From positions 27,027 through 91,026 of the forward strand of contig JAUNJX010000003.1 of the NCBI GenBank assembly GCA_030533005.1: a stretch of 64,000 nt of DNA, given 5' to 3'. A model generated the notes under the pieces. It did not search any database, was not told where the DNA came from, and saw only the letters and a list, made by a program, of their open reading frames with translations. Positions 33,747 to 43,367 of this stretch are shown here, piece by piece (within the stretch, counting starts at the first letter, position 1; every line of letters begins with the position of its first letter). Position numbers and translations under genes: made by a program. This DNA is from Clostridia bacterium (GTDB lineage: Bacteria; Bacillota; Clostridia; Christensenellales; CAG-138).

Positions 33747-33989
33747 CTACAAAATTATATCCACCAGTATTACATCGCCGCCGATCTTGTTGATCTTGCA
33801 ATAGGGTATCACAAGCTCCTCGTCGCTGCGCAGCAGACCAAACAGCTTGGGTGGCCCCGGTACCACGATGGACTGGATCAGACCCGAGCCCTCCTCCACC
33901 TCAAGGTCGCATATGCAGCCCAGCCGCGCGCCGTCCCGCAAATTGATGACCTCCTTATGCCTTAGATCGCCAAAGCTCATAAAAGCCAT
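33747..33989 (-). CDS. YlmC/YmxH family sporulation protein (PRC-barrel)
   Basis: This 80-residue protein is a single PRC-barrel domain with the family opening [19 protein letters not shown] and ending GGDVILVDI. Members are spore-associated but their function is unknown. GGGGTG precedes the ATG at 33989; MSFGDL at 33980 is an alternative start. A CATACCAT resembling a sigma-E -10 lies about 20 nt upstream, without a matching -35. Confidence 0.88.
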   Translation of the reverse strand: MAFMSFGDLRHKEVINLRDGARLGCICDLEVEEGSGLIQSIVVPGPPKLFGLLRSDEELVIPYCKINKIGGDVILVDIIL

Positions 33990-34028
33990 ATCATCACCCC
34001 ACTGCTATGGTATGCATAAAGGGCAAAG

Positions 34029-34052
34029 AAAAAACCCCGACAAACGTCGGGG
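34029..34052 (-). terminator. intrinsic terminator after rpsU
   Basis: On the minus strand CCCCGAC and GTCGGGG pair around a 4-nt loop and are followed by six Ts. It lies 10 nt after the rpsU stop. Confidence 0.92.
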
Positions 34053-34061
34053 CCAAATTCT

Positions 34062-34232
34062 TTAATACTTGCGCTTTCTTGCAGCTTCGGCTTTCTTTTT
34101 ACGCTTTACACTGGGCTTCTCATAATGCTCACGCCTACGCACCTCCGCAAGGACGCCAGAACGAGCGCATTTCCGCTTGAAACGCTTAAGAGCACTTTCC
34201 AGGGACTCGTTTTCACCAACGCGAATTTCCAA
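34062..34232 (-). CDS. rpsU: 30S ribosomal protein S21
   Basis: This 56-residue, very basic protein is read from a TTG at 34232 after GGGAGGG. The sequence begins [19 protein letters not shown], has [20 protein letters not shown] in the middle and ends in a Lys/Arg-rich tail, which is S21 beyond doubt. It has its own strong promoter (34302-34330) and terminator (34029-34052), so it is monocistronic. Confidence 0.97.
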   Translation of the reverse strand: MEIRVGENESLESALKRFKRKCARSGVLAEVRRREHYEKPSVKRKKKAEAARKRKY

Positions 34233-34301
34233 TTTCTTTCCCTCCCCTCTTGCTGCGGTTCAGCTTGAATACCCATGTTCGGAATTCCAAACACAAGTGG
34301 T

Positions 34302-34330
34302 ATTATACTTGAAGCAAGGTAACAAGTCAA
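34302..34330 (-). promoter_or_regulatory. sigma-A promoter of rpsU
   Basis: TTGACT (34325-34330) and TATAAT (34302-34307) on the minus strand are separated by exactly 17 nt, about 70 nt upstream of the rpsU start. It is one of the best promoter matches in the window, as expected for a ribosomal protein gene. Confidence 0.85.
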
Positions 34331-34377
34331 CACCAAATTCTATAGAAAGCCCGCCCGCAAGCGGTCTTTTCCCTTGA

Positions 34378-34722
34378 TCAGCCCGCCGGCCACCCAAACT
34401 TGCGGCCGCCCAGGAGATGGATATGCAGATGCGGCACGGATTGCCCGCCGTTTTCGCCGGTGTTCACAACAAGGCGGAAGCCGTCATCGCTTATGTTTAG
34501 CTCGCGTGCAAGCTGCTGCGCGACCTCGATCATATGCGAAAGCAGCGCCGCGTCCGAAGCCCCTATATCCATGATGCTGGTATAATGCTTCTTAGGCACG
34601 ATCAGCACATGCACCGGCGCCTGCGGCTCGATATCGTGAAACGAGAGAACCGTATCGTCCTCATAAGCCTTATTGCTGGGTATGTCGCCGTTGGCGATTT
34701 TGCAGAACAAACAGTTTTCCAT
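34378..34722 (-). CDS. HIT family nucleotide hydrolase
   Basis: This 114-residue histidine-triad protein hydrolyses nucleoside phosphoramidates or similar nucleotides. It begins CLFCKIANGDIPS and has the HLHIHLLGG triad near the C-terminus. The ATG at 34722 is 9 nt after AAGGAG; a TTG at 34728 is too close to that site. Confidence 0.94.
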   Translation of the reverse strand: MENCLFCKIANGDIPSNKAYEDDTVLSFHDIEPQAPVHVLIVPKKHYTSIMDIGASDAALLSHMIEVAQQLARELNISDDGFRLVVNTGENGGQSVPHLHIHLLGGRKFGWPAG

Positions 34723-34811
34723 ACGCAAGCTCTCCTTTTTGTTTTCAAATTAAGCTATAATCTTATCATATCACGTCCGCGCCGATCTGTCACCACGCGG
34801 CGAGCGCACTT

Positions 34812-36110
34812 TCATGCTTCATCCCGCAACGCGCCCACAAGATGCAAGTCCTGCATGCCCGTAATGGCGACGGGCAAAATCCGTCCTGCCAGTTCATCGT
34901 GTGCGCCGCCTACGCGCACATGCACATAGGTATCCGTATAGCCCTGCCATTCCCCGTCGATACATTCCTCAAACAACACGTCCTGCACGCTGCCGATCAT
35001 ACGGCTTGCATACGCCTTTTCCATCTCCTCCGCAAGCACGATGAGCGCTGATGCGCGCTTGGTCTTTTCGCTGCGGGAAAGCTGGCCGGGCATAGCGCTT
35101 GCAATCGTTCCCTCGCGTCTTGAATACGGGAACACATGGATGCGTGCAAAGCCGATCTCGCGGGCAAAATCCATCGTCTCCTGAAACTCCCGCTCCGTTT
35201 CTCCCGGAAATCCTACGATAATATCCGTCGTTATGGCACAATCCGGCATGGCGCCGCGCAAAAGCTGCACGCAGCGTTTATATACATCCGGCGTATAGCG
35301 CCTGTGCATGCGTTGTAACACGCCCGCGCTCCCGCTTTGCAGGGAAAGATGGAATTGCCTGCAAATCCTATCGTTTCCTGCAAGCTCCGCAACGTATGCT
35401 TCGTTTAGAAGCTGCGGTTCCAAAGAGCCCAACCGTATGCGGCGTATGCCGTCCAAGCCTTCCGCCTGCCGGATCGCGTCCAGCAGCGTGACGTCCGCCG
35501 AAAGGTCTTTGCCATACGACATCAGGTGGATGCCCGTAAGCACGATCTCCTTGTAATTTGCCGCCTCCAAAAGCTCCATCTGCTTGCGTATATCCGTTAA
35601 CGTGCGGGAACGCAAAGGCCCTCTGGTATAGGGAATGATGCAGTAGGTGCAAAACCTGTCGCAGCCCTCCTGTATCTTCATATGCGCGCGGGTGCGCCCC
35701 TCTCGGGTCACGGTCATTTCTTCAAACGCCGTTTCCTGCCGCAGCGGCCCCACGGCGTTCACGCCGCCATCCGTGTCCAGCATTTTTACGAAGTCTACGA
35801 TCCTGCTTCGATCCTTCGTGCCCACCGCCAGATCGACGCCGGGCAGCAGCAGCACCTCCTGCGGCGCGCGCTGGGCGTAGCAGCCCGCCACGATGATCTT
35901 GGCCTGAGGCGATAGCGCGTGGGCTCTGGATATCATCTGCCGGGACTTCTTCTCTCCCGTTTGCGTCACGGAGCAGGTATTGATCAAATATACGTCCGCA
36001 ACCTCGTCAAAGGGTACGCTCGTATGCCCCGCGTTCTCCAGCAACTCCCGCATGGCCTGTGTATCGTATTGATTTACCTTGCACCCAAGCGTCGTATAAG
36101 CGATCCGCAT
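34812..36110 (-). CDS. mtaB: tRNA (N6-threonylcarbamoyladenosine-C2)-methylthiotransferase MtaB
   Basis: This 432-residue radical-SAM enzyme converts t6A37 to ms2t6A in tRNA. The N-terminal UPF0004 domain starts TTLGCKVNQYDTQAM with three Cys for one Fe-S cluster, the radical-SAM motif is CDRFCTYC, and a C-terminal TRAM domain is present. KVNQYDT distinguishes MtaB from MiaB and RimO. The ATG at 36110 overlaps the rsmE end region; a GTG at 36119 is an alternative. Confidence 0.94.
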   Translation of the reverse strand: MRIAYTTLGCKVNQYDTQAMRELLENAGHTSVPFDEVADVYLINTCSVTQTGEKKSRQMISRAHALSPQAKIIVAGCYAQRAPQEVLLLPGVDLAVGTKDRSRIVDFVKMLDTDGGVNAVGPLRQETAFEEMTVTREGRTRAHMKIQEGCDRFCTYCIIPYTRGPLRSRTLTDIRKQMELLEAANYKEIVLTGIHLMSYGKDLSADVTLLDAIRQAEGLDGIRRIRLGSLEPQLLNEAYVAELAGNDRICRQFHLSLQSGSAGVLQRMHRRYTPDVYKRCVQLLRGAMPDCAITTDIIVGFPGETEREFQETMDFAREIGFARIHVFPYSRREGTIASAMPGQLSRSEKTKRASALIVLAEEMEKAYASRMIGSVQDVLFEECIDGEWQGYTDTYVHVRVGGAHDELAGRILPVAITGMQDLHLVGALRDEA

Positions 36111-36111
36111 A

Positions 36112-36840
36112 TCATTCACCCAAAGCGTATTGCAGCATGGCGAGCGTTGCCATGCCCGCGGTTTCCGTGCGCAGGATGCGTTTGCCCAGCGTTACCGTCC
36201 TGCCGCCCGCCGCGCGCAGGCACGCTACTTCTTCCCGCGCCAAGCCGCCCTCCGGCCCGATGACCATGGCAATGCGGGCAGGTCGCTTTGGCAGGGCTTG
36301 CAGCGCGTCTTTCAGCGTACAGGCTTCCTCCTCCTCGTCCAGCACCAGAAGCAGGTCATAGACCGTATAATCAAGCTTTTCAAAGCTCTTTAAACTGTAT
36401 ACCGCCGGCAAAATGCCGCGCCGGGACTGTTTTGCGGCTTCGGCAGCTACCTTGCCGTAGCGCGCACGCTTTTTTTCAAAATCCTTTATGGATACCCGCA
36501 CCACGCTGCGCACAGCCGTAACCGGCTGCACGGCGTATACGCCCAGCTCCACACATTTTTGGATGATGGTTTCCATTTTGCCCGCCTTGGGAAGCCCCTG
36601 CAGCAGCGTGATTTGATACGGAAGCTCCGCAAGGCATTTTTGCGCTTCTCCCAGCGTCACCTGCACGCTCTCGCCTATAGAAAGGATGCGCCCCTCGTAT
36701 TCCGTGCAGGCGCCGTCGCAGAGTATCAGCGTATCGCCTATCGCCATGCGCAACACGCGGGTGATGTGCGCGACATCCTCGCCTGTGATGACGGCGTTAT
36801 GTCCGTCAATCTGCGTTTGTTCCACAAAAAAACGGTTCAT
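36112..36840 (-). CDS. rsmE: 16S rRNA (uracil1498-N3)-methyltransferase
   Basis: This 242-residue SPOUT methyltransferase begins with a PUA-like domain (MNRFFV...HITRVLRMAIGD) and ends with the knotted SAM-binding segment VIGPEGGLAREEV...LGKRILRTETA. The ATG at 36840 overlaps the prmA stop (ATGA), which rules out the longer frame. Confidence 0.95.
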   Translation of the reverse strand: MNRFFVEQTQIDGHNAVITGEDVAHITRVLRMAIGDTLILCDGACTEYEGRILSIGESVQVTLGEAQKCLAELPYQITLLQGLPKAGKMETIIQKCVELGVYAVQPVTAVRSVVRVSIKDFEKKRARYGKVAAEAAKQSRRGILPAVYSLKSFEKLDYTVYDLLLVLDEEEEACTLKDALQALPKRPARIAMVIGPEGGLAREEVACLRAAGGRTVTLGKRILRTETAGMATLAMLQYALGE

Positions 36841-37802
36841 ACAAGCTTCGCCTTGATGGCGCGCCAATCCTCCGAGCTGTAGACCGCAAGGATCGCAAGC
36901 CCGTTTTCCGTCAGCGCTGCCGTTACATCCTCCAGCCTGTCCGCAATGATGCCGGAGGTGATCAACACGCCGTCCGCTTTGAGCGTTTGCTTGACCAATG
37001 GGCACAATGCGATGATCACGTCCGCCACAATATTTGCCGTGACGATATCGTATTGCTGCCGCGCAAGGGTTTCGCGCAGCGCCGCGTCCGTGAGCACATC
37101 GCCCGCGTAAACCGTATAGCTGTCCGCACCAATGCCGTTGCGTTGGGCATTTTCACGGGCGATCTTTTCAGCCATGGGATCGATATCCACTCCGATCGCC
37201 GCTTTCGCGCCCAACAGCAGCGCGGCAATGGAAAGGATACCGCTGCCGCAGCCCAGATCCAGCACCGTGTCGCCCTCCCTGACCAATTCATCCAAGCAGC
37301 CAAGGCACATGCGCGTCGTATGGTGCGTGCCCGTGCCGAACGCCATGCCGGGATCCATGGAAAGCAGCGCGCGACCCTTCGCGTCCACCTTCTCCCATGA
37401 GGGGCACACCATCAGACGGTCACCAATGGGCAGCGGTTTATAATAGAGCTTCCAGTTGTTCGCCCAATCTTCTTCGTCCCTAAGACCCGTCACGACCCGC
37501 AGGCTGCCCAAATCCAAGCCCACATCCTCGCCCCTCAGCGCCGCGAAAGATGCCTCTATCTCCTCTATCCTTCCCCTGTTTTCCGGCACGTCCGCGAGAT
37601 ACGCCTTGACGCAGGGCTCGTCGCTTGCAAGCTCCTTTGCATCCGCAAAATCCCAGTATTTGGCCGTGCTCTCTAAAAACGCCGCAATGCTCTCCCGGCT
37701 CTCCTCCATCTGCACCTGCGCGATACCCAAAGCGTCAAAGCGCGCAGCCACAGCCTCCAAGCCCTCTTGGGTCGTAAACACAGTGATCTCAAACCATTTC
37801 AT
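36837..37802 (-). CDS. prmA: ribosomal protein L11 methyltransferase
   Basis: This 321-residue SAM-dependent enzyme trimethylates ribosomal protein L11. It has the N-terminal substrate domain with WANNWKLYYKP, the family MDPGMAFGTGTHHTT segment, the SAM motif VLDLGCGSGILSIAA and the NIVADVI catalytic loop. GGAGG precedes the ATG, which overlaps the ftsY stop. Confidence 0.95.
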   Translation of the reverse strand: MKWFEITVFTTQEGLEAVAARFDALGIAQVQMEESRESIAAFLESTAKYWDFADAKELASDEPCVKAYLADVPENRGRIEEIEASFAALRGEDVGLDLGSLRVVTGLRDEEDWANNWKLYYKPLPIGDRLMVCPSWEKVDAKGRALLSMDPGMAFGTGTHHTTRMCLGCLDELVREGDTVLDLGCGSGILSIAALLLGAKAAIGVDIDPMAEKIARENAQRNGIGADSYTVYAGDVLTDAALRETLARQQYDIVTANIVADVIIALCPLVKQTLKADGVLITSGIIADRLEDVTAALTENGLAILAVYSSEDWRAIKAKLV

Positions 37803-38695
37803 AGCAATGCCTCCGCAAAAGCCTCCGCGTCAAAGGGCTGCAAATCGTCCACGCCCTCGCCCACGCCCACAAAACGAACCGGGATGCCCAGCGCGTCCCG
37901 CACGGCGATCGCCACGCCGCCCTTGGCCGTACCGTCAAGCTTGGTCAGTATCACGCCTGTAAGACCCGTCGCCTCCGAAAACGCCTTTGCCTGCGCGATG
38001 GCGTTTTGGCCGGTCGTCGCGTCGATCACGAGCAATACCTCGACCTGTGCCTGCGGCATTTCCTTGGCGATCACGCGGCGTATCTTTTCCAGCTCGTTCA
38101 TCAGATTTTTCTTATTATGCAGCCGCCCCGCCGTATCGCAAAGCAGAAGATCGCACCCCTTTGCCTTGCAGGAGGCGCACGCGTCAAATACGACGGCCGC
38201 AGGGTCGGCGCCCTCGCCATGCTTGACGATGGGAACGCCCGCGCGTTCCGCCCATACGCTCAACTGTTCCGCCGCCGCCGCGCGGAAGGTGTCCGCCGCC
38301 GCCATCATGACCTTTTTGCCCGCGGCGGTATAATACGCTGCAAGCTTGCCGATGGAGGTCGTCTTGCCCACGCCGTTTACGCCCACGATCAAAAGCACGG
38401 CGGGCGAAGATTCCGCAAGGAACGGCGTTTGGGGCTGCATGCGGTCAGCCAGCACAGCCTTTAGTGTTAGCCGCGCTTCATCGCGTTCCTTTAGCTTCTG
38501 TTCATCGATTCGGCTTTTAAGCGCATCCAGTATCTCCTCCGCCGTATCCATGCCGGTATCGGCAAGGATCAGCGCTTCCTCAAGCTCGTCATAAAACGCG
38601 TCGTCGATGCGTTCCCCGCCCGAAAATACGCCCTGCAGGGCGCTGCCCGTACGGCTCAAGCCCTGTTTTAATTTTTCAAATAATGCAAACGCCAT
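37799..38695 (-). CDS. ftsY: signal recognition particle receptor FtsY
   Basis: This 298-residue GTPase docks SRP-ribosome complexes at the membrane. It has the NG domain with G1 GVNGVGKTTSIGKLA, DTAGRLHNKKNLMNEL and TKLDGTAKGG. The acidic N-terminal A domain is nearly absent, as in many Firmicutes. The Shine-Dalgarno is inside the end of smc, 3 nt away. Confidence 0.96.
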   Translation of the reverse strand: MAFALFEKLKQGLSRTGSALQGVFSGGERIDDAFYDELEEALILADTGMDTAEEILDALKSRIDEQKLKERDEARLTLKAVLADRMQPQTPFLAESSPAVLLIVGVNGVGKTTSIGKLAAYYTAAGKKVMMAAADTFRAAAAEQLSVWAERAGVPIVKHGEGADPAAVVFDACASCKAKGCDLLLCDTAGRLHNKKNLMNELEKIRRVIAKEMPQAQVEVLLVIDATTGQNAIAQAKAFSEATGLTGVILTKLDGTAKGGVAIAVRDALGIPVRFVGVGEGVDDLQPFDAEAFAEALL

Positions 38696-38698
38696 TTT

Positions 38699-41600
38699 CT
38701 ATACCGCCTCATATTCACTGAATCTTGCCGAAATCACGCGGGAAATACCGCGTTCCTCCATGGATACGCCATAGATGGAATCGCTGACCTCCATGCTGCC
38801 CTTGCGATGCGTGATGAGGATAAACTGCGTATCCTCGGAATAGCGCTTCACATAGTTGGCAAAGTTGCTGACGTTGACCTCGTCCAGCGCGCTTTCGATC
38901 TCGTCGAGGATGCAAAACGCCGTAGGCTTGAGCTTTAATATCGCAAAGATCAGCGCGATGGCCGTAAGCGCCCGCTCGCCGCCCGAAAGCAGCGACAGCA
39001 TTTGCAGCTTCTTTCCCGGCGGCTGCGCGATGATGTCGATATCGCAGTTGAGGATATCGTTTTTGTCCGACAGCACCAGCTCAGCCCGTCCGCCGCCAAA
39101 GAGTTCACCAAACACAACGGAAAAATTCTCCTGTATCTTGGAAAACTGCTTTTTGAATTCGTTCTCCATGGTGCGCACAAGATCCTCTATCAGCTCCTGC
39201 AAATCGTTTTCTGCCTTATGCAGATCGTCGATCTGGATGGTGAGCGAATCAAAGCGCTCCTTGACGTTCTGGTAATCCGCGATGGCGTTGATATTCACGT
39301 CGCCCAAGGCGCGGATATCCCGCTTCAATTCGTCGATGCGCACATGAGAGGCCGTAATGGCGATCTGGCGGCGCATGGAAAGCGCGTTTTCATAGGTAAG
39401 CTCATAATCTTCCCATATGCGATCCTGCATATTCTGCAATTCCATCTGCGCCTTGCTTTGGTTCAATTCGGCTCTATGCCGACGCTCCCGCACCTCTGAA
39501 AGCTCCAAGGAAAGATTCTCCCTGCGGTTTCGCATATCGTCCAGCATGGTCATGTGCGCGTCGCGCTCGTTTTCCGTATCGTGCAGCTGCTGCTGCAAAA
39601 GGCTGATATCCTTGCGCTCCACATCGATCTTGCCGCCGAGGTTCTGTATCTCATCTTGCAATTTGCGTATCTGCTCCTCCGACGCGGATAAGACCTGCCT
39701 GTCGCGTTCCATGCCCTTTACGCAGCTTTCCGCCTCCCGGCGCATGCGCTCCATATCGCCGCGCACGGCGTTGAGCTCCTTTTCCAAGCCCATCATCTTG
39801 ACCTTGTGCGCTGTGACGTTCTCGTTTTTTTCCTCCAGACGCGCACGCAGGCCCATAAGCTCCGCCTGTGTTTTCTTAATATCCTCCTGCGTGGCCGCGT
39901 TGCCGCTTTCCAAGCCCTGCCTGCTTTCCTCCGCCTGCTGGCTCTGCCGGTCTATATCTGCAAGGTTGTCGTTGATCCGGCTTCGCTCCAGATTGAGTTC
40001 TTCCAGCTCCTCCGCATTTTCGTCCACATACTTTTTGATGATCTCCACCTTTTCGCGGTGCGTTGCAAGCTCCACATCGTTGACATGCAGATTTTTGCTC
40101 GCTTCCTCCAGCCGCGCGTTGGCGTCGGTCAGCGCACGAGCAAGGGCAGTGCAGCGTTTTTCGCTCTCCGCCATCTGCGCGTCCGCTTCCTTAAGCCGGT
40201 TTCGCAGCTCCTCGATCTCCCGCGTACGCCCGATGAGGCTAAATTCCCGCTTTTGAGAGCTGCCGCCCGTCATGGAGCCGCCAGGGTTGATGATATCGCC
40301 CTTGAGAGTCGCTATGCGAAACGCGCCGCGCGCCTGCTTGTTGATGGCGATGCCCGCGTCCAAATCCTCCACGAGAATAGTGCGGCCGAGGAGGTTTTCC
40401 ACAATGTTCCTGTATTTTTCATCATAGCCCACAAGCTCGGAGGCTACGCCGATAAAGCCCCTGACGCCGCAGCACTGCTTTTCCTGCGGGGTAAGCATGC
40501 GCGAACGCATGCTCGTAACGGGCAGCAGCGTTGCGCGCCCGTATTGCTTGCTGCGCAGGTATTCGATGACATATTTTGCGTCCTGCTCGTTGGGCGTCAC
40601 GATGTTTTGTAAAGCCGAGCCCAGCGACATTTCCACCGCGACCTCATATTCCTTGGGCACATTGACCAAATCCGCCACCACGCCGATGATGCGTTTTTTT
40701 AATTCCAAGGAGGTGGCCGTATCCGTCAGGACGTTTCTAACGCTTGCGTAATACCCTTCATGGGCTTTTTTCATCTCCTCCAGCACGCGTATGCGCGAAT
40801 TCGCAGCCTCCCGTGTACGGGAAAGCTCGCCTTGTTTTTTCTGGGCTTCCATGATCTGCTCATTTGTCTCGTTTACGGCGACGATCGCATCCTTCCTTGC
40901 CGTTTCGCGCCTGCTGTAATCGTCCTGCAAGGCTTGGAAGTGGCCGTTTGCCTCCTCAAATTCCCGCTTTAGCTTTTCGCCCTCCTGCTTGACGCGCTGC
41001 TCCTCCTCATCGATAGCGGAAAGGCGCGCGTGCATGGTATCTTTTATGGCGCCCAGACGCGAGGACTGGCTTCTGGCCTCGGAAATGCGGTTAAGCGCAT
41101 CGATCAGGCTTTGCTTTTGTTCTTCCAGCAAGCGTTCCTTTTCCTCGCTCTGTTCGCTTAGCGCGGCAAACTCCCGCTCGATCCTTTGGAGTTCTTCACT
41201 AAAAAGATCAAACGCGCTTTGCTTATCCGACGCCGTGCCGTCGAAGCCGGAAAGCTCGTCCATGATCTGCCGGCGCTTTTCCTCCGCCTGTTCGATCTGC
41301 TCCTGCAAGCGGACGTGTTCGCTTTCGATATTCGCCATGCGCTCCTGCATCACCTTGGCGTCGCCGGTATTGGATTCCATACCGGAGGAAAGGGCAAGCA
41401 GCTTGCTTTGCAGCTCGTTCATCGCGGCATTAAAGGAGCGTTCCTTTTCCTCCGCCTCGGCGCAAGCAGCCGCAAGCGATGCTTCCTTATCGCTGCCGCC
41501 CGCAAGCTCGTCGTCCATTTGCTGCATGGTTTCCGCCAAATTCCTGATGCGCTCATTGAGCTTGTCATACTGCACCAGAAAAACGTTGACCTCGATATCC

Positions 41601-42268
41601 TTCAATTCGTCCCGCAGGCGCAGGTAGGCGCGGGCAATCTCACTCTGTTCGCTCAAGGGGCCTATCTGCGTTTCCAATTCCTCAAGAATATCTTCAAGGC
41701 GGATAAGATTTTTCTTTGTGTTTTCCAGCTTTCTTTCGGCGTCTTCCTTGCGCACGCGATACTTCATCACGCCCGCCGCCTCCTCGAAGGCTGCGCGCCG
41801 ATCCCCGGATTTATTGGAAAGTATCTCCTCCACCTTGCCTTGGCTAATGATGGAATAGCCCTCCTTGCCGATACCCGTATCGCGGAAAAGCTCCTGAATA
41901 TCCTTGAGCCTGCACCCACTGCCGTTCAAAAGATACTCGCTGTCGCCCGAACGATAAACGCGGCGTGTTACCGTGACCTCGGTATAATCCGTAGGCAACT
42001 GGCCGTCCGTATTATCAAAGGTAAGCGCCACCTCGCAAAAGGAGAGAGGCTTGCGCTGCTCCGTGCCGTTAAAGATGACGTCCTCCATCTTTGTGCCACG
42101 CAAAGCGCGCGCGCTCTGCTCGCCCAGCACCCAGCGCACCGCGTCGGAAATATTGCTTTTCCCGCAGCCGTTTGGGCCTACGACAGCCGTTACGCCCGGC
42201 TCAAAATCAAGCTCCGTTTTTCTTGCAAAGGACTTGAATCCGTTGATTTCCAGTTTATTTAAACGCAT
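38699..42268 (-). CDS. smc: chromosome segregation protein SMC
   Basis: This 1189-residue condensin ATPase has an N-terminal head with VGPNGCGKSN, two long coiled coils around a hinge (about 510-640), and a C-terminal head with LLSGGERALTAIALIFA and the Walker B CILDEIESALDEVN. The ATG at 42268 gives the standard start MRLNKLEINGFKSFA; the frame to 42400 runs through the end of rnc and is rejected. ScpA and ScpB are encoded at 10337-11669. Confidence 0.97.
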   Translation of the reverse strand: MRLNKLEINGFKSFARKTELDFEPGVTAVVGPNGCGKSNISDAVRWVLGEQSARALRGTKMEDVIFNGTEQRKPLSFCEVALTFDNTDGQLPTDYTEVTVTRRVYRSGDSEYLLNGSGCRLKDIQELFRDTGIGKEGYSIISQGKVEEILSNKSGDRRAAFEEAAGVMKYRVRKEDAERKLENTKKNLIRLEDILEELETQIGPLSEQSEIARAYLRLRDELKDIEVNVFLVQYDKLNERIRNLAETMQQMDDELAGGSDKEASLAAACAEAEEKERSFNAAMNELQSKLLALSSGMESNTGDAKVMQERMANIESEHVRLQEQIEQAEEKRRQIMDELSGFDGTASDKQSAFDLFSEELQRIEREFAALSEQSEEKERLLEEQKQSLIDALNRISEARSQSSRLGAIKDTMHARLSAIDEEEQRVKQEGEKLKREFEEANGHFQALQDDYSRRETARKDAIVAVNETNEQIMEAQKKQGELSRTREAANSRIRVLEEMKKAHEGYYASVRNVLTDTATSLELKKRIIGVVADLVNVPKEYEVAVEMSLGSALQNIVTPNEQDAKYVIEYLRSKQYGRATLLPVTSMRSRMLTPQEKQCCGVRGFIGVASELVGYDEKYRNIVENLLGRTILVEDLDAGIAINKQARGAFRIATLKGDIINPGGSMTGGSSQKREFSLIGRTREIEELRNRLKEADAQMAESEKRCTALARALTDANARLEEASKNLHVNDVELATHREKVEIIKKYVDENAEELEELNLERSRINDNLADIDRQSQQAEESRQGLESGNAATQEDIKKTQAELMGLRARLEEKNENVTAHKVKMMGLEKELNAVRGDMERMRREAESCVKGMERDRQVLSASEEQIRKLQDEIQNLGGKIDVERKDISLLQQQLHDTENERDAHMTMLDDMRNRRENLSLELSEVRERRHRAELNQSKAQMELQNMQDRIWEDYELTYENALSMRRQIAITASHVRIDELKRDIRALGDVNINAIADYQNVKERFDSLTIQIDDLHKAENDLQELIEDLVRTMENEFKKQFSKIQENFSVVFGELFGGGRAELVLSDKNDILNCDIDIIAQPPGKKLQMLSLLSGGERALTAIALIFAILKLKPTAFCILDEIESALDEVNVSNFANYVKRYSEDTQFILITHRKGSMEVSDSIYGVSMEERGISRVISARFSEYEAV

Positions 42269-42291
42269 GCTGTATCCATGTACCGCTTTCG

Positions 42292-42999
42292 TTAAGATAG
42301 TTGACCCAAACGCAGCAAAGCCGCCTTGGCCGCCGCCTGCCCCGCTTCCTGCTTGGACGCGCCCTCGCCGCTTCCCAATGCTTCCTCGCCCACGGCGCAT
42401 TGCATCATAAAGGTCTTTTTATGCGCCGGGCCGCTTTCGCCCAGCATCGTATAAACGATGCTGCCTCGATGCTCCCGCTGTATGTATTCCTGTAGCTGTG
42501 TCTTATAATCCTTGGTGCTAAGCCGCGCCTCCGCCTCCTGTATGGCAGGGCAGATAAAGCGCAGGATAAAGGCGTCTGCCGCCTCCATGCCACCGTCTAA
42601 AAAGATCGCGCCGATCACCGCCTCCAAGGCGTCCGAAAGGATGGACGGCTTTTCCCGCCCGCCCGAGTGCTCCTCGCCGCGGCTGATGCGAAGCCTGTCC
42701 CCCAAGCCCAACGCTTGCGCCACCTTGAACAACGCGCCCTCGCAGACCGTCAGCGCCCGGATGCGCGTCATAACACCCTCGTTTTGCTGCGGGTAATTGT
42801 TATAAAGATAACGGCTTACGCTCAATTCCAGCACAGCGTCCCCCAAAAATTCCATGCGTTCATTATGAACGCCGCCCTTGCTCTCCCCCTTGACGAAGGA
42901 GGTGTGCGTAAGCGCCGTATCCAGCAGGGACAGATCGTGGAACGTATAGGCAAGGCTAGCCTGCCATGCTTCCAATTTAACGCGCCGCTCGTAATCCAA
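42292..42999 (-). CDS. rnc: ribonuclease III
   Basis: This 235-residue endonuclease cleaves double-stranded RNA in rRNA and mRNA maturation. The catalytic domain has NERMEFLGDAVLELS and the downstream acidic DALEAVIGAIFLDGG, followed by a C-terminal dsRNA-binding domain ending SKQEAGQAAAKAALLRL. The start is a TTG at 42999 after TGGAGG. A terminator hairpin ends 17 nt upstream of the start. Confidence 0.96.
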   Translation of the reverse strand: MDYERRVKLEAWQASLAYTFHDLSLLDTALTHTSFVKGESKGGVHNERMEFLGDAVLELSVSRYLYNNYPQQNEGVMTRIRALTVCEGALFKVAQALGLGDRLRISRGEEHSGGREKPSILSDALEAVIGAIFLDGGMEAADAFILRFICPAIQEAEARLSTKDYKTQLQEYIQREHRGSIVYTMLGESGPAHKKTFMMQCAVGEEALGSGEGASKQEAGQAAAKAALLRLGQLS

Positions 43000-43016
43000 A
43001 AGCCGCCTCCATACAG

Positions 43017-43039
43017 AAAACCCGCATCAATGATGCGGG
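43017..43039 (-). terminator. terminator-like hairpin between acpP and rnc
   Basis: On the minus strand CCCGCATC and GATGCGGG pair around ATT and are followed by TTTTC. It lies 17 nt after the acpP stop; with only four Ts some read-through into rnc is likely. Confidence 0.7.
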
Positions 43040-43055
43040 CCGCTGCACAATAAGT

Positions 43056-43277
43056 TTATTTATTGAGGAACCCGACGATGTCTCCAACGGTATGGATATT
43101 GGGCAACTCGTCATCTGGAATTTCCACGCCATAGGATTGCTCCAGATCCATAATCAGCTCCACGACGTCAAGCGAATCCGCCTTCAAATCCTCTATCAGC
43201 TTGGATTCCATGGTAATCTGCGCTTCATCAATGTCCAGCTGCGTCGCAATCGCCGCGCGAACCTTCTCAAATTCCAT
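43056..43277 (-). CDS. acpP: acyl carrier protein
   Basis: This 73-residue carrier holds growing fatty acids on a phosphopantetheine arm at the Ser of DSLDVVEL. It opens MEFEKVRAAIATQLDI. The ATG at 43277 is 8 nt after AAAGGTGG; ATGs further upstream are possible but give an unusual N-terminus. AcpS (54291-54656) would activate it. Confidence 0.95.
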   Translation of the reverse strand: MEFEKVRAAIATQLDIDEAQITMESKLIEDLKADSLDVVELIMDLEQSYGVEIPDDELPNIHTVGDIVGFLNK

Positions 43278-43367
43278 TTCCATATCCACCTTTCCATCTA
43301 CAATAGAAAGCATATGACGTTAAGCCATACCCCTCTGTTTATAGTTTATTCCGAATGCCTGTTTATG

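Noticed and set aside
34106..34336. A 76-codon minus-strand frame over rpsU
   Set aside because: It is another frame across rpsU; the correct frame from TTG 34232 gives ribosomal protein S21.
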